A DNA stretch of 64,000 bases, taken from the NCBI GenBank assembly GCA_963748205.1, contig CAVVIB010000018.1, forward strand, positions 1-64,000, given 5' to 3'. This document shows, piece after piece, positions 8,078 through 16,402 of this stretch. The notes beneath the pieces are model-generated. The model was not told where the DNA came from and made no database searches. It worked only from the letters and a program-made list of their open reading frames with translations. Origin of the DNA: JAIBJN01 sp963748205. GTDB taxonomy: Bacteria; Actinomycetota; Thermoleophilia; Gaiellales; Gaiellaceae. The stretch's first letter is position 1, and each line of letters begins with the position of its first letter. The position numbers and the translations under genes were made by a program.

Positions 8078-9408
8078 TCAGGAGTCGTGCGGACGGGCCA
8101 TCGCGTGGTAGTCGAGCGCCTTGTCGAGCGTCTCGTCGTCGACGCCGGCGTCGCGCGCGACCTCGCGTAGCGAGCGGCCGCTCGCGGCCGCTTCCTTCAC
8201 GATCTCGGTCGCCTTGTCGTAGCCGATGTACGGGTTGAGCGCCGTCGCGGCGGAGAGCGTCAGCTCCGCGTAGCGCTCGAGGGTCTCGCGATTCGGCTCG
8301 ATCCCGTCCACGCACTTCTCGGCCAGGAGCCGAGCGGCGGCGGCGAGCAGGCCGATGGAGCCGAGCAGGTTGCGGGCGATCATCGGCACGAAGACGTTCA
8401 GCTCGAAATGCCCCTGGAGGCCGCCGACGGTGATCGCCGCGTCGTTCCCGATCACCTGGGCCGAGACCTGGGTGACGACCTCGGGGATGACCGGGTTGAC
8501 CTTGCCCGGCATGATCGAGCTCCCCTTCTGGAGCTCGGGGAGCGCGATCTCGGCGAGACCGGCGCGCGGGCCGGAGCCCATCAGGCGAAGGTCGTTCGCG
8601 ATCTTCGTCAGCGAGACGGCGACGGTCTTGAGCGCGCCCGAGGCCTCGACGAGCGCGTCTCGCGCGGCCTGCGCCTCGAAGGGGTCGGCCGGAGGCAGGA
8701 CGGTCAGGCCGGTCTCGGCGGAAAGGCGCTCCCGCACTCGCTCGGCGAACTCCGGATGCGTGTTGAGCCCGGTGCCGGTGGCGGTGCCGCCGAGCGGGAT
8801 CTGCCCGACGCGTCCGAGGGTCGACTCCACCCGGGCGATCCCCTGGCGCACCTGCGCCGCGTAGCCGCCGAACTCCTGGCCGAGCGTCACGGGGACCGCG
8901 TCCATCAGGTGCGTCCGGCCCGACTTGACGAGGTCGGCGAACTCCTCGGCCTTGCGCTCGAGCGACTCCGCGAGCGCCGCAAGGCGCGGGCAGGAGGTCG
9001 TTGACGAGCTGATCGAGCGCGGCGAGATGCACCGCCGACGGGAAGACGTCGTTCGAGGACTGGCCCATGTTGACGTGGTCGTTCGCGTGGCAGTCCTCGC
9101 CGGCAAGCGCAGCGATCACTTCGTTCGCGTTCATGTTCGAGGACGTGCCCGAGCCGGTCTGGAAGACGTCGATCGGGAACTGGTCGTCGAACTCGCCCGC
9201 TGCGATCCGGTCGCCGGCCGTGGCGATGCGCTCTGCCTTGTCCGGCATCGAGCAGGCCGAGCTCGGCGTTCGCGCGCGCGGCCGCGGCCTTGAGACGGCC
9301 GAGCCAGCGGGCGACCGAGGCCGGGATCGGCTCGCCGGAGACGGGGAAGTTCTCGACGGCCTTGCGCGTCTCGCCGCCCCAGAGCTCTCTCGGCGCGATC
9401 TCGCTCAC
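8078..9408 (-). CDS. fumC: class II fumarate hydratase FumC (two frame breaks)
   Basis: TCA-cycle fumarase, about 442 residues after correction. The N-terminal part reads MSEIAPRELWGGETRKAVEN. After a one-base skip near 9249 the frame continues as MPDKAERIA and FQTGSGTSSNMNANEVIA. After another near 8983 it continues as LAALAESLERKAEEF to the stop. The fumarase/aspartase signature GSSIMPGKVNP and the GQSSNDVFPSA and SGRTHLMDAVP blocks are all present, so nothing catalytic is missing. Both breaks are +1. Corrected length is a multiple of three. A sequencing cause is more likely than a pseudogene. It is divergent from the secreted protease gene. Confidence 0.88.
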
Positions 9409-9458
9409 GCCACGGAGTCTAGTCAGCGCCGTCGGAATCCAGGCGGAAGAGAAAAAGG

Positions 9459-9503
9459 CCCTGCTCCGTCAAGGGAACGCAAGTCCAACCCGACGGAGCA
9501 GGG
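9459..9503 (+). promoter_or_regulatory. leader hairpin covering the ribosome-binding site of the protease gene
   Basis: The 12-base arm CCCTGCTCCGTC (9459-9470) is exactly complementary to GACGGAGCAGGG (9492-9503), with a 21-base loop. The right arm runs into the purine-rich AGGGGGAAC that serves as Shine-Dalgarno for the ATG at 9512. If the leader is transcribed, the stem would occlude ribosome binding, suggesting translational control. The pairing is seen directly; the regulatory role is inference. Confidence 0.45.
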
Positions 9504-9511
9504 GGAACACG

Positions 9512-11503
9512 ATGGTACGCAAGGTCACCCTGGTCGCGGCGCTCGCCGCGGTCATCGCAGGAATGTTCGCCGTCCCGGGCATTGCCCACAACGGCGTTCA
9601 GCACGTGCCTCCGATCGACACGATTCCCGTCGCGCAGCCCGAGGCCGGGCTCGTCTACAAGGGCCTCAGGATCGCGACGACCGGCCCGTGCGTCGGCGCG
9701 TTCAAGCTCGGCACGAGCAGCCGCTGTACCCACGGCCCGGACGCCGCGCCGGAGGGCGTCAACGTCAAGATCGACATCGACGCGATCCGGTTCCTGCCGT
9801 TCGCGCCACTGCCGAAGGTGCAGTGCGACGGCGACGGCGCCTCCGGCAAGCGCGTGCAGGTCATCTACGCACGCTCGTCCGACACGACGAACCGGTACTC
9901 GCAGTACCTGAACTCGATCCGCCAGTGGGCGGCCGAGTCGGACGAGATCTACCGCGACAGCGCCGCCGAGACCGGCGGCGAGCGGCACATCCGCTTCGTA
10001 CACAACTCGAGCTGCGTGCTCACGGTCCCGCACGTCGTCATGAGCCCGACCGGCGACGACACGTTCACGAACACGCAGGCCGAGCTGGCAGCGCAGGGCT
10101 ACAACCTCACGACCCGCAAGTACATGATCTTCGTGGACGCGAACGTCTACTGCGGCATCGGCAACATCAAGAACGACGACTCGCCCGGCGCGGCGAACCT
10201 CAACAACGGCGGCCCCTCCTACGGGCGCACCGACGCCGGCTGCTGGGGCGGCACCACGCCCGCGCACGAGCTGATGCACAACATCGGCGGCGTCCAGCTC
10301 TCCGCACCGCATTCCTCGGGCGGCTGGCACTGCACGGACGAGTGGGACCTCGAGTGCTACTCCGACTCGCCGTACTACCCGACGATGAGCTACCTCTGCC
10401 CGGACTCGAGCCACAACCGGCTCTTCGACTGCGGGCATGACGACTACTACCGCGTCGGCTCGGTCGGCGGCTACCTGGCCACGCACTGGAACAGCGCGAA
10501 CAGCCAGTACCTCGTCACGCCCAAGCAGCCCGTCTGGGGCTACGTCTGGGCGAACCAGCCGACGGTGGCCAACTACACGCCGAGCACGACCTACCAGCGG
10601 AACTCGACCGGCGCTCTGAACACGATCACGCGCCTCGGGGTCGGCTACTACCAGGTCGTCTTCGAGAACCTCGGCGTCTACTACGGCGGCACCGTCGACG
10701 TGACGGCGTACGGCGCCGGCTCGGAGACCTGCAAGGTGCAGAACTGGGGCCCGACGCTCGCGGACCAGAACGTCTACGTCCGCTGCTTCGACGCGGCCGG
10801 AAACGCCGTGGACACGATGTTCACGGCTGCCTTCACCCGCCCGATCTCGAGCTTCAAGTTCGGATACGTGTGGGCGAACAGCCCGTCCGCGGCCTCGTAC
10901 ACGCCGAGCACGACCTACCAGTTCAACTCGACCGGCGCGTCGAACTCGATCACGCGCTCGGATTTCGGCACCTACCAGGTGACCCTCCCCGGTCTCGGCG
11001 GCCAGGGCGGGACGATCAAGGCCACGGCCTACGGCCCCGGCAACGAGGCCTGCCACGTCTTCTCGTGGTCGTCCCTCGGCGCCAACGCGCTCGTGAACGT
11101 CCGCTGCCAGAACCCGGCGGGCAGGCCCGTGGACACGCTCTACACGCTCACGTACCACGCGACGTTCGGCCTGCTGGGGACGCTCACCGGCGGCCCGCGG
11201 GCCTTCGTCTGGGCGAATCTGGAGTCCTCGCCCGCGTACGTGCCGAGCGCCACCTACCGGTACAACTCGACCGGCGGCGTGAACACGATCACGCGCTCGG
11301 GCGTCGGCGTCTACCAGGTGACGCTGCCCGGCCTCGGCTCGGTCAGCGGCCACGCGCAGGTGACGGCGTACGGCGCCGGCAGCACGCGCTGCAAGGTGCA
11401 GAGCTGGAACTCGAGCGGAGCGGCCAAGCTCGTCAACATCCGCTGCTTCGACACGGCGGGAGCACCGGCCGACTCGCGCTACGTGCTCGACTTCGCGCAC
11501 TAG
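9512..11503 (+). CDS. secreted zinc metalloprotease-like protein with three C-terminal repeats
   Basis: 663-residue exported protein from the ATG at 9512, preceded by AGGGGGAAC. Signal peptide MVRKVTLVAALAAVIAGMFA ends near residue 27 (VPGIAHNG). The catalytic-looking core holds HELMHNIGGVQLSAPHSS (HExxH at ~252), followed by HCTDEWDLECYSD and TMSYLCP. This is a metzincin-like arrangement with many cysteines, as expected outside the cell. From ~residue 340 to the end come three ~105-residue repeats. Each opens with (Y/F)VWAN, has a Y(T/V)PS(T/A)TY segment, NSTG, NxITR, TAYG and NVRC/NIRC, and ends near a D-rich strand, probably beta-sandwich binding modules. Substrate unknown. No frame break is apparent. 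Confidence 0.75.
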   Translation: MVRKVTLVAALAAVIAGMFAVPGIAHNGVQHVPPIDTIPVAQPEAGLVYKGLRIATTGPCVGAFKLGTSSRCTHGPDAAPEGVNVKIDIDAIRFLPFAPLPKVQCDGDGASGKRVQVIYARSSDTTNRYSQYLNSIRQWAAESDEIYRDSAAETGGERHIRFVHNSSCVLTVPHVVMSPTGDDTFTNTQAELAAQGYNLTTRKYMIFVDANVYCGIGNIKNDDSPGAANLNNGGPSYGRTDAGCWGGTTPAHELMHNIGGVQLSAPHSSGGWHCTDEWDLECYSDSPYYPTMSYLCPDSSHNRLFDCGHDDYYRVGSVGGYLATHWNSANSQYLVTPKQPVWGYVWANQPTVANYTPSTTYQRNSTGALNTITRLGVGYYQVVFENLGVYYGGTVDVTAYGAGSETCKVQNWGPTLADQNVYVRCFDAAGNAVDTMFTAAFTRPISSFKFGYVWANSPSAASYTPSTTYQFNSTGASNSITRSDFGTYQVTLPGLGGQGGTIKATAYGPGNEACHVFSWSSLGANALVNVRCQNPAGRPVDTLYTLTYHATFGLLGTLTGGPRAFVWANLESSPAYVPSATYRYNSTGGVNTITRSGVGVYQVTLPGLGSVSGHAQVTAYGAGSTRCKVQSWNSSGAAKLVNIRCFDTAGAPADSRYVLDFAH

Positions 11504-11524
11504 CCGAGCGGAAGCTCGCCGACC

Positions 11525-11550
11525 TGAGGGCCCGGTCCGCCGGGCCCTCA
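11525..11550. terminator. bidirectional terminator hairpin
   Basis: An 11-bp perfect stem TGAGGGCCCGG / CCGGGCCCTCA with a TCCG loop lies in the 51 bp between the convergent protease and reductase stops. It is placed to end transcription from both sides. Confidence 0.75.
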
Positions 11551-11554
11551 ACCG

Positions 11555-12565
11555 TTAATCGGTCGAGTACTTCGGCTGAACCTTCTCGCCGCGGATCCTG
11601 GCGATCGCCTGGTTCGCGGCGATGGCCGCCTCGCCGAAGCCCACGGAGATGAGGGTGATCTTTCCCTCGTAGCCCGCGACGTCGCCGGCCGCGTACACAT
11701 CCGGCAGCGAGGTCTCCATCGACGAGGGCTCGACGAGGATCTGGCGCTTGCCGTGGAAGTCGAGGCCCCAGTCGGCGATCGAGCCGAGATGGGAGTGGAA
11801 GCCGAGGAGCGTGATGAGCGCGTCGCACTCGACCTCGAAGGTCTCGCCGCTTGACGTGTCCTCGAGCGTGACGGCCTGGATGGAGCCGTCGCCGCGCACG
11901 GCGCGCACCTCGGCCGGGTTGCAGATGCGCACGTGGCCCTGCTCCTCGAGCTCACGCGCCTCCTTCACCGACGACTCGAGCGCGCGGAAGCGGTCGCGGC
12001 GGTGGACGAGCGTGATCGGCTTGCGCGCCGTGTCCTGGAGGCCGAGCGTCCAGTCGAGCGCCGAGTCGCCGCCGCCGATGATGACGCAGTTCTTGTCGCG
12101 GAAGACCTCCTTGCGGCGGACGAAGTAGTGGAGGCCCTTGCCCTCCCACGCATCGATGTCCTCGATCTCGAGCTTGCGCGGCTCGAAGGCGCCGTGGCCC
12201 GCGGTGACGATGAGCGCGCGGGTCGGGAACGACTCGCCCTGGTGCGTCGTCAGGACGAGGTGCTCCTCGCCGTTGGCGCCCACCCGCTGGAGGTCCTTGA
12301 CCTCCTGGCCGAGATGCACGTCGGCCCCGAACTGGAGGCCCTGCTCGACGCAGAGGTCGACGAGCGCCTGACCCTGGATCTTGGGGTGGCCGGCGACGTC
12401 GTAGACGTGCTTCTCGGGGTACACGGCGGCGACCTGGCCGCCGAGCTGGCCGAGGCTCTCGACGATGCGCACAGAGCCGTCGCGGTGCCCGCCGTAGTAC
12501 GCCGCAGCGAGGCCCACCGGCCCGCCGCCGATGATCGTGATGTCGACGACCTGGTGCTCGCTCAC
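11555..12565 (-). CDS. ferredoxin/flavodoxin-NADP+ reductase, thioredoxin-reductase-like
   Basis: FAD and NAD(P)H-binding enzyme of 336 residues. The FAD motif GGGPVGLAAAYYGG sits near residue 14, followed by GQLGGQVAAVYPEKHVYDV. The NADPH motif GGGDSALDWTL is in mid protein, and the C-terminal FAD contact DVYAAGDVAGYEGK is present. The CxxC redox pair of thioredoxin reductases is absent, which together with the YPEK segment marks the bacterial TrxR-like ferredoxin reductase (FNR2/YumC) type. It would feed electrons from NADPH to ferredoxin or flavodoxin. It is transcribed after the IscA-like gene and ends at the shared terminator. Confidence 0.88.
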   Translation of the reverse strand: MSEHQVVDITIIGGGPVGLAAAYYGGHRDGSVRIVESLGQLGGQVAAVYPEKHVYDVAGHPKIQGQALVDLCVEQGLQFGADVHLGQEVKDLQRVGANGEEHLVLTTHQGESFPTRALIVTAGHGAFEPRKLEIEDIDAWEGKGLHYFVRRKEVFRDKNCVIIGGGDSALDWTLGLQDTARKPITLVHRRDRFRALESSVKEARELEEQGHVRICNPAEVRAVRGDGSIQAVTLEDTSSGETFEVECDALITLLGFHSHLGSIADWGLDFHGKRQILVEPSSMETSLPDVYAAGDVAGYEGKITLISVGFGEAAIAANQAIARIRGEKVQPKYSTD

Positions 12566-12598
12566 GCCGTCCCTAGCCTACCCGGGACGAGTCGAAAA

Positions 12599-12994
12599 CT
12601 AGTGGCTGCAGCCGGCGCCGCACGCGCCGTCCGCATGGGACTCCACGGGCTCGCCGCCCGCCTCGTCCTTGGCCTGGAAGGAAGAGCCGCATCCACAGGC
12701 CGCCTGCACGTTCGGGTTGTTGATGGCGAACCCCGCGCCCATGAGCGCGTCGACGAAGTCGATCTCCGAGCCGGTCAGGTAGGGCGCGCTGTGCGGATCG
12801 ACCACGACCTTGACGCCGTGCATCTCGATCTCGTTGTCGCCGTCCTGCGGGCCGCGGTCGAAGCCGAGCGCGTACTGGAAGCCCGAGCATCCACCGCCCT
12901 GAACGGCGATCCTGAGGACGCTGATCTCGCCCTCGGGCTCCTCGGCCATGAGCTCCTTGATCTTCGATGCGGCCTTCTCGGTGACGGTCACCAT
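12599..12994 (-). CDS. iron-sulfur cluster insertion protein, IscA/ErpA family
   Basis: A-type Fe-S carrier, 131 residues from the ATG at 12992-12994 (MVTVTEKAASKIKELM). A longer in-frame start upstream looks non-coding. The three conserved cysteines are in GGGCSGFQY and ACGCGSSF. The N-terminal beta domain VLRIAVQGGG and INNPNVQAACGCGSSF are standard. Unusually the protein continues ~25 residues past the family end in an acidic tail finishing DGACGAGCSH, which adds two cysteines and a histidine. Complex I, with many Fe-S clusters, is encoded divergently next door. Confidence 0.85.
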   Translation of the reverse strand: MVTVTEKAASKIKELMAEEPEGEISVLRIAVQGGGCSGFQYALGFDRGPQDGDNEIEMHGVKVVVDPHSAPYLTGSEIDFVDALMGAGFAINNPNVQAACGCGSSFQAKDEAGGEPVESHADGACGAGCSH

Positions 12995-13123
12995 TGCTTC
13001 TCGGAGTGTAGCAACGGCCCAGACGGTCAAAAGCCCCCGACTTTGTGACAATCGATTTATCGTTCCAGCCCTGGCGCAGAGCCGGTTTTCCCATATCCGC
13101 GCAGAGCGCTTGTGAGCGATAGG

Positions 13124-13519
13124 ATGCCAGTCGTGCAGGGCGTCCCGTTCGCCGCGCTCGACGACTGGTTCCCCTTCCTCGTCTACGCGCTCTTCGCCGC
13201 GGCGATTCCGGCGTCGATGCTGATGATGTCGTTTGTCTTCTCGACGCGCCGGAAAGACCGCGCGCCGAAGGCCCAGCTCATGCCGTTCGAGTCGGGCGTC
13301 TCGACCGGACCGCCGAAGCAGCAGCGCTTCACGGTGAGCTTCTACCTGACGGCGATGCTCTTCATCGTCTTCGACATCGAGATCGTCTTCCTCTACCCGG
13401 TGGCGGTCGTGCTCGACGAGGTGGGAGCGTTCGCCCTCGCCGAGTTCGGGTTCTTCATCGGGATCCTCGTGATCGCCTACGTCTACGTCTGGAAGCGGGG
13501 TGCGCTCGAATGGCGGTGA
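13124..13519 (+). CDS. nuoA: NADH-quinone oxidoreductase subunit A
   Basis: Small membrane subunit of complex I, 131 residues from the ATG at 13124; a GTG at 13112 in frame is an alternative. Three transmembrane segments: WFPFLVYALFAAAIPASML, the YLTAMLFIVFDIEIVFLYPV segment and FGFFIGILVIAYVYVW. FESG and the FDIEIVFLYP motif are conserved in NuoA. It opens the nuo operon and overlaps nuoB by ten bases. The ~130 bp between this start and the divergent IscA-like gene must hold the nuo promoter, but I could not place a convincing -35/-10. Confidence 0.93.
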   Translation: MPVVQGVPFAALDDWFPFLVYALFAAAIPASMLMMSFVFSTRRKDRAPKAQLMPFESGVSTGPPKQQRFTVSFYLTAMLFIVFDIEIVFLYPVAVVLDEVGAFALAEFGFFIGILVIAYVYVWKRGALEWR

Positions 13520-14097
13520 GGAAGAAGCGGCTCGCCGACTACGGGCTCCAGTCCGAGCGCACGCTCATGCGCGCGAAGGGCCCGAGCGTCTTCGAGCAGG
13601 AGCTGGGCGCCGACGAGATCGAGGACAAGCTCATGCTCACGACCGTCCAGAAGGCGGTCGCCTGGGCGCAGGGCTACTCGATCTGGCCGGACACGTTCGG
13701 GCTCGCCTGCTGCGCGATCGAGATGATGTCGATCGTCTCCTCGCGCTACGACGTGGCGCGCTTCGGCGCCGAGGTCTTCCGCTCCTCGCCGCGCCAGGCC
13801 GACCTGCTCATCGTCTCGGGCCGCGTCGCGCACAAGATGACGGCGCCGCTGCGCGAGATCTACGACCAGATGCTCCAGCCGAAGTGGGTCATCGCCATGG
13901 GCGCGTGCTCGAGCTCCGGCGGGATGTTCAACAACTACGCGATCCTCCAGGGCGTCGACAAGATCGTCGCCGTCGACGTCCACGTCCCCGGCTGCCCGCC
14001 GCGGCCGGAGGCGCTGCTCGAGGGCATCGTGCGGCTCCAGGAGAAGATCCAGGCCGGCGTGCCGCCCGCCTACGAGATCCGCGGGGCGGGCGAGTGA
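13510..14097 (+). CDS. nuoB: NADH-quinone oxidoreductase subunit B
   Basis: Carries the terminal [4Fe-4S] cluster N2 that reduces quinone. 195 residues. The adjacent cysteines in FGLACCAIEMM (~67-68), the third in GACSSSGGMFNNY and the fourth in VPGCPPRPEAL are all present. The N-terminus has a ~35-residue extension before the core. The stop overlaps the GTG start of nuoC (GTGA). Confidence 0.95.
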   Translation: MAVRKKRLADYGLQSERTLMRAKGPSVFEQELGADEIEDKLMLTTVQKAVAWAQGYSIWPDTFGLACCAIEMMSIVSSRYDVARFGAEVFRSSPRQADLLIVSGRVAHKMTAPLREIYDQMLQPKWVIAMGACSSSGGMFNNYAILQGVDKIVAVDVHVPGCPPRPEALLEGIVRLQEKIQAGVPPAYEIRGAGE

Positions 14098-14652
14098 CGC
14101 AGTTCGACGGCGTTCCCGGGCTCGTCGAGGAGCAGCAGGGTCACGGCGAGACGACCGTCGTCGTCGAGCGCGAGCGCCTGCGCGAGGCCGCCCTCTGGCT
14201 CCGCGACGAGGCAGGCTTCAACTTCCTCTCCGACGTGAGCGCCGCCGACTACCTCGGCTGGGACCGCCCGCGGGTGGCCGGCTACTGGGGCAATGCCGGC
14301 GGGCGCGACATCAACCAGCCCGGCTCGTGGGGCCTCCCCGCGCAGCCCGACCCGAAGCCGCACCGCTTCTCGGTCTCCTACCACCTGCTCCGGCTCGAGT
14401 CCGGCGCCTCCGAGGCGCCCCGGATCCGCCTCCAGGTCGTGGTTCGAGGACGGCGAGCCCGTGCCGAGCCTCGTCCCCGTCTGGCCGACCGCCGACTGGC
14501 ACGAGCGGGAGGCCTGGGACATGATGGGCATCCAGTTCGAGGACCACCCGAACCTCGTCCGCATCCTCATGGAGGACGACTGGGACGGGCATCCGCTCCG
14601 CAAGGACTACCCGCTCGGCGGAGAGCCGGTGCGGTTCTCCGGCGAGGAGTAG
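14094..14652 (+). CDS. nuoC: NADH-quinone oxidoreductase subunit C (frame break near 14439)
   Basis: Peripheral-arm subunit contacting NuoD, ~185 residues after correction, GTG start overlapping nuoB. The frame reads VTQFDGVPGLVEEQQ to RIRLQV. One surplus base in GGTCGTGGTTC near 14439 must then be skipped to continue WFEDGEPVPSLVPVWPTADW, HEREAWDMMGI and HPLRKDYPLGGEP. The last two are the diagnostic NuoC motifs. Corrected length is a multiple of three. It lies 10 bases before nuoD. Confidence 0.9.
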
Positions 14653-14662
14653 CGACCCGATC

Positions 14663-15926
14663 ATGGCCGTCACCGAGCCCAGAGCTGCCATCTACGAAGG
14701 GACGCGCATCCCCTCGCCGATCCCGAGCATCCTCCAGGTCGACCCGGCGCTGCGCGAGGAGGACGACATCCTCGAGGTCAACTTCGGGCCGAACCACCCG
14801 TCCACGCACGGCGTGCTCCGCCTGGTCGTGGAGCTGAACGGCGAGCGGGTCGTCGGCGTCAAGGCCGTCGTCGGCTACCTCCACACCGGCTTCGAGAAGA
14901 ACATGGAGCACAAGACGTGGTGGAAGGCGATCACGTACCCGGAGCGCATCGACTACGTCTCCTTCCAGAACAACGAGCTCGTCTTCGTGCTCGCAATCGA
15001 GAAGCTGCTCGGCGTCGAGCCGCCGCCGAAGGCGCAGTGGATGCGGATGCTCCTCTGCGAGCTGAACCGGATCCACTCGCACCTGGTCTGGCTCGGCACC
15101 GCGGCGCTCGAGCTCGGAGCGATCTCGATGTTCTGGTACTGCTTCCGCGAGCGCGACGCCATCCTCGACCTCTTCGAGCTGGCCACCGGCGTGCGCATGC
15201 ACACGCGCTACTTCCAGGCAGGCGGCCTCGCCGAGGACATCCCGGTCGGCTTCCACGACGAGTGCCGCGCGTTCGCCGACACGATGATGAAGCGCGTCGA
15301 CGAGTACGAGGCGCTGCTCTCGGGCCAGGCGATCTGGCTCGAGCGGACGAAGGGCGTCGGCCTCCTCTCCGCCGCGGACGCGATCGCGCTGGGCCAGTCC
15401 GGCCCGGTGCTGCGCGCCTCGGGCGTCGACTGGGACCTCCGCAAGCAGCAGCCCTACCTCGCCTACGACCAGGTCGAGTTCGACATCCCCGTCTACCCGA
15501 ACGGCGACGTGTTCGACCGCTACAAGGTGCACATGGACGAGATGCGCGAGTCGACGCGCATCGTCCAGCAGGCGCTCGACGGGATGCCCGAGGGGGCGTG
15601 GATCGTCGACGACCGCAAGATCGTGCTGCCGCCGCGCCACGAGCTGCACACGTCGATGGAGAGCCTGATCCACCACTTCAAGCTCGTGACCGAGGGCTAC
15701 CGCGTGCCCGAGGGCGAGGTCTACGTCACCGATCGAGTCGCCGCGCGGCGAGATGGGCTGCTACGTCGTGTCGGACGGCGGTTCGAAGCCCTGGCGCGTG
15801 AAGTTCCGCGCGCCGTCGTTCGTCGCCCTGGAGGCGACGGCGACGTGCATGAGCGACGCGCTCATCGCCGACCTCATCGCCATCGTCGGCTCGCTCGACA
15901 CCGTCATGGGAGAGGTCGACCGCTAG
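14663..15926 (+). CDS. nuoD: NADH-quinone oxidoreductase subunit D (frame break near 15731)
   Basis: 49-kDa subunit forming the quinone site with NuoB, ~420 residues after correction. GPNHPSTHGVLRLVVEL carries the quinone-binding histidines, and RIDYVSFQNNE and FDIPVYPNGDVFDRY are conserved. A surplus G in GTCACCGATCGAG near 15731 breaks the frame. Skipping it gives the conserved tail IESPRGEMGCYVVSDGG, PWRVKFRAPSF and MGEVDR. Without the skip, the frame runs into nuoE and imitates a NuoD-NuoE fusion. Stop and nuoE GTG overlap (TAGTG). Confidence 0.93.
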
Positions 15927-16402
15927 TGGCCGAGGCGACGCTCTACGACCGCATCCGCACGGTGGCCGCCGAGTACCCGGAGAGCCGCTCTGCCGTTCTC
16001 CCGGCGCTCCGCCTCGCGCAGGCCGAGCACGGCGGCTGGCTCCCGCCGGAGGCCTTCCGCGAGGTCGCAGAGGCGCTCGAAGTGACGCCGGCGTACTGCC
16101 ATGCGGTCGCGAGCTTCTACGACATGTTCCACCTCGAGCCCGTCGGCAGGCACATGGTCGAGGTGTGCACCAACATCTCGTGCGCGCTCGTCGGGGCGCA
16201 GCAGGTGGTCGAGGCCTTCGAGCGCGAGCTGGGGGTCGAGGCCGGCGGCACGACGCCCGACGGCGAGGTCACCCTGCGCACCGTCGAGTGCTACGGCGGC
16301 TGCGGCTGGGGCACCGTCGTCTCGGTCGACCACCGCTACCGCGAGCCGGTCCGCCCGGACGACGTTCCCGCGATCGTGAAGGAGCTGCGCGATGCCGATT
16401 AA
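15926..16402 (+). CDS. nuoE: NADH-quinone oxidoreductase subunit E
   Basis: 24-kDa thioredoxin-fold subunit with a [2Fe-2S] cluster (N1a), 158 residues from a GTG in the TAGTG overlap. Cluster ligands are visible as CTNISC (C-x4-C) and CYGGC (C-x3-C). SFYDMFHLEPVGRHMVEVC is typical. The stop lies 11 bases inside nuoF. Confidence 0.94.
   Translation: MAEATLYDRIRTVAAEYPESRSAVLPALRLAQAEHGGWLPPEAFREVAEALEVTPAYCHAVASFYDMFHLEPVGRHMVEVCTNISCALVGAQQVVEAFERELGVEAGGTTPDGEVTLRTVECYGGCGWGTVVSVDHRYREPVRPDDVPAIVKELRDAD

Noticed and set aside
14663..16402. Apparent NuoD-NuoE fusion (579 codons)
   Set aside because: The last ~65 codons before nuoE are out-of-frame Arg-rich sequence. Skipping one base near 15731 restores the conserved NuoD tail and a TAG overlapping the nuoE GTG.
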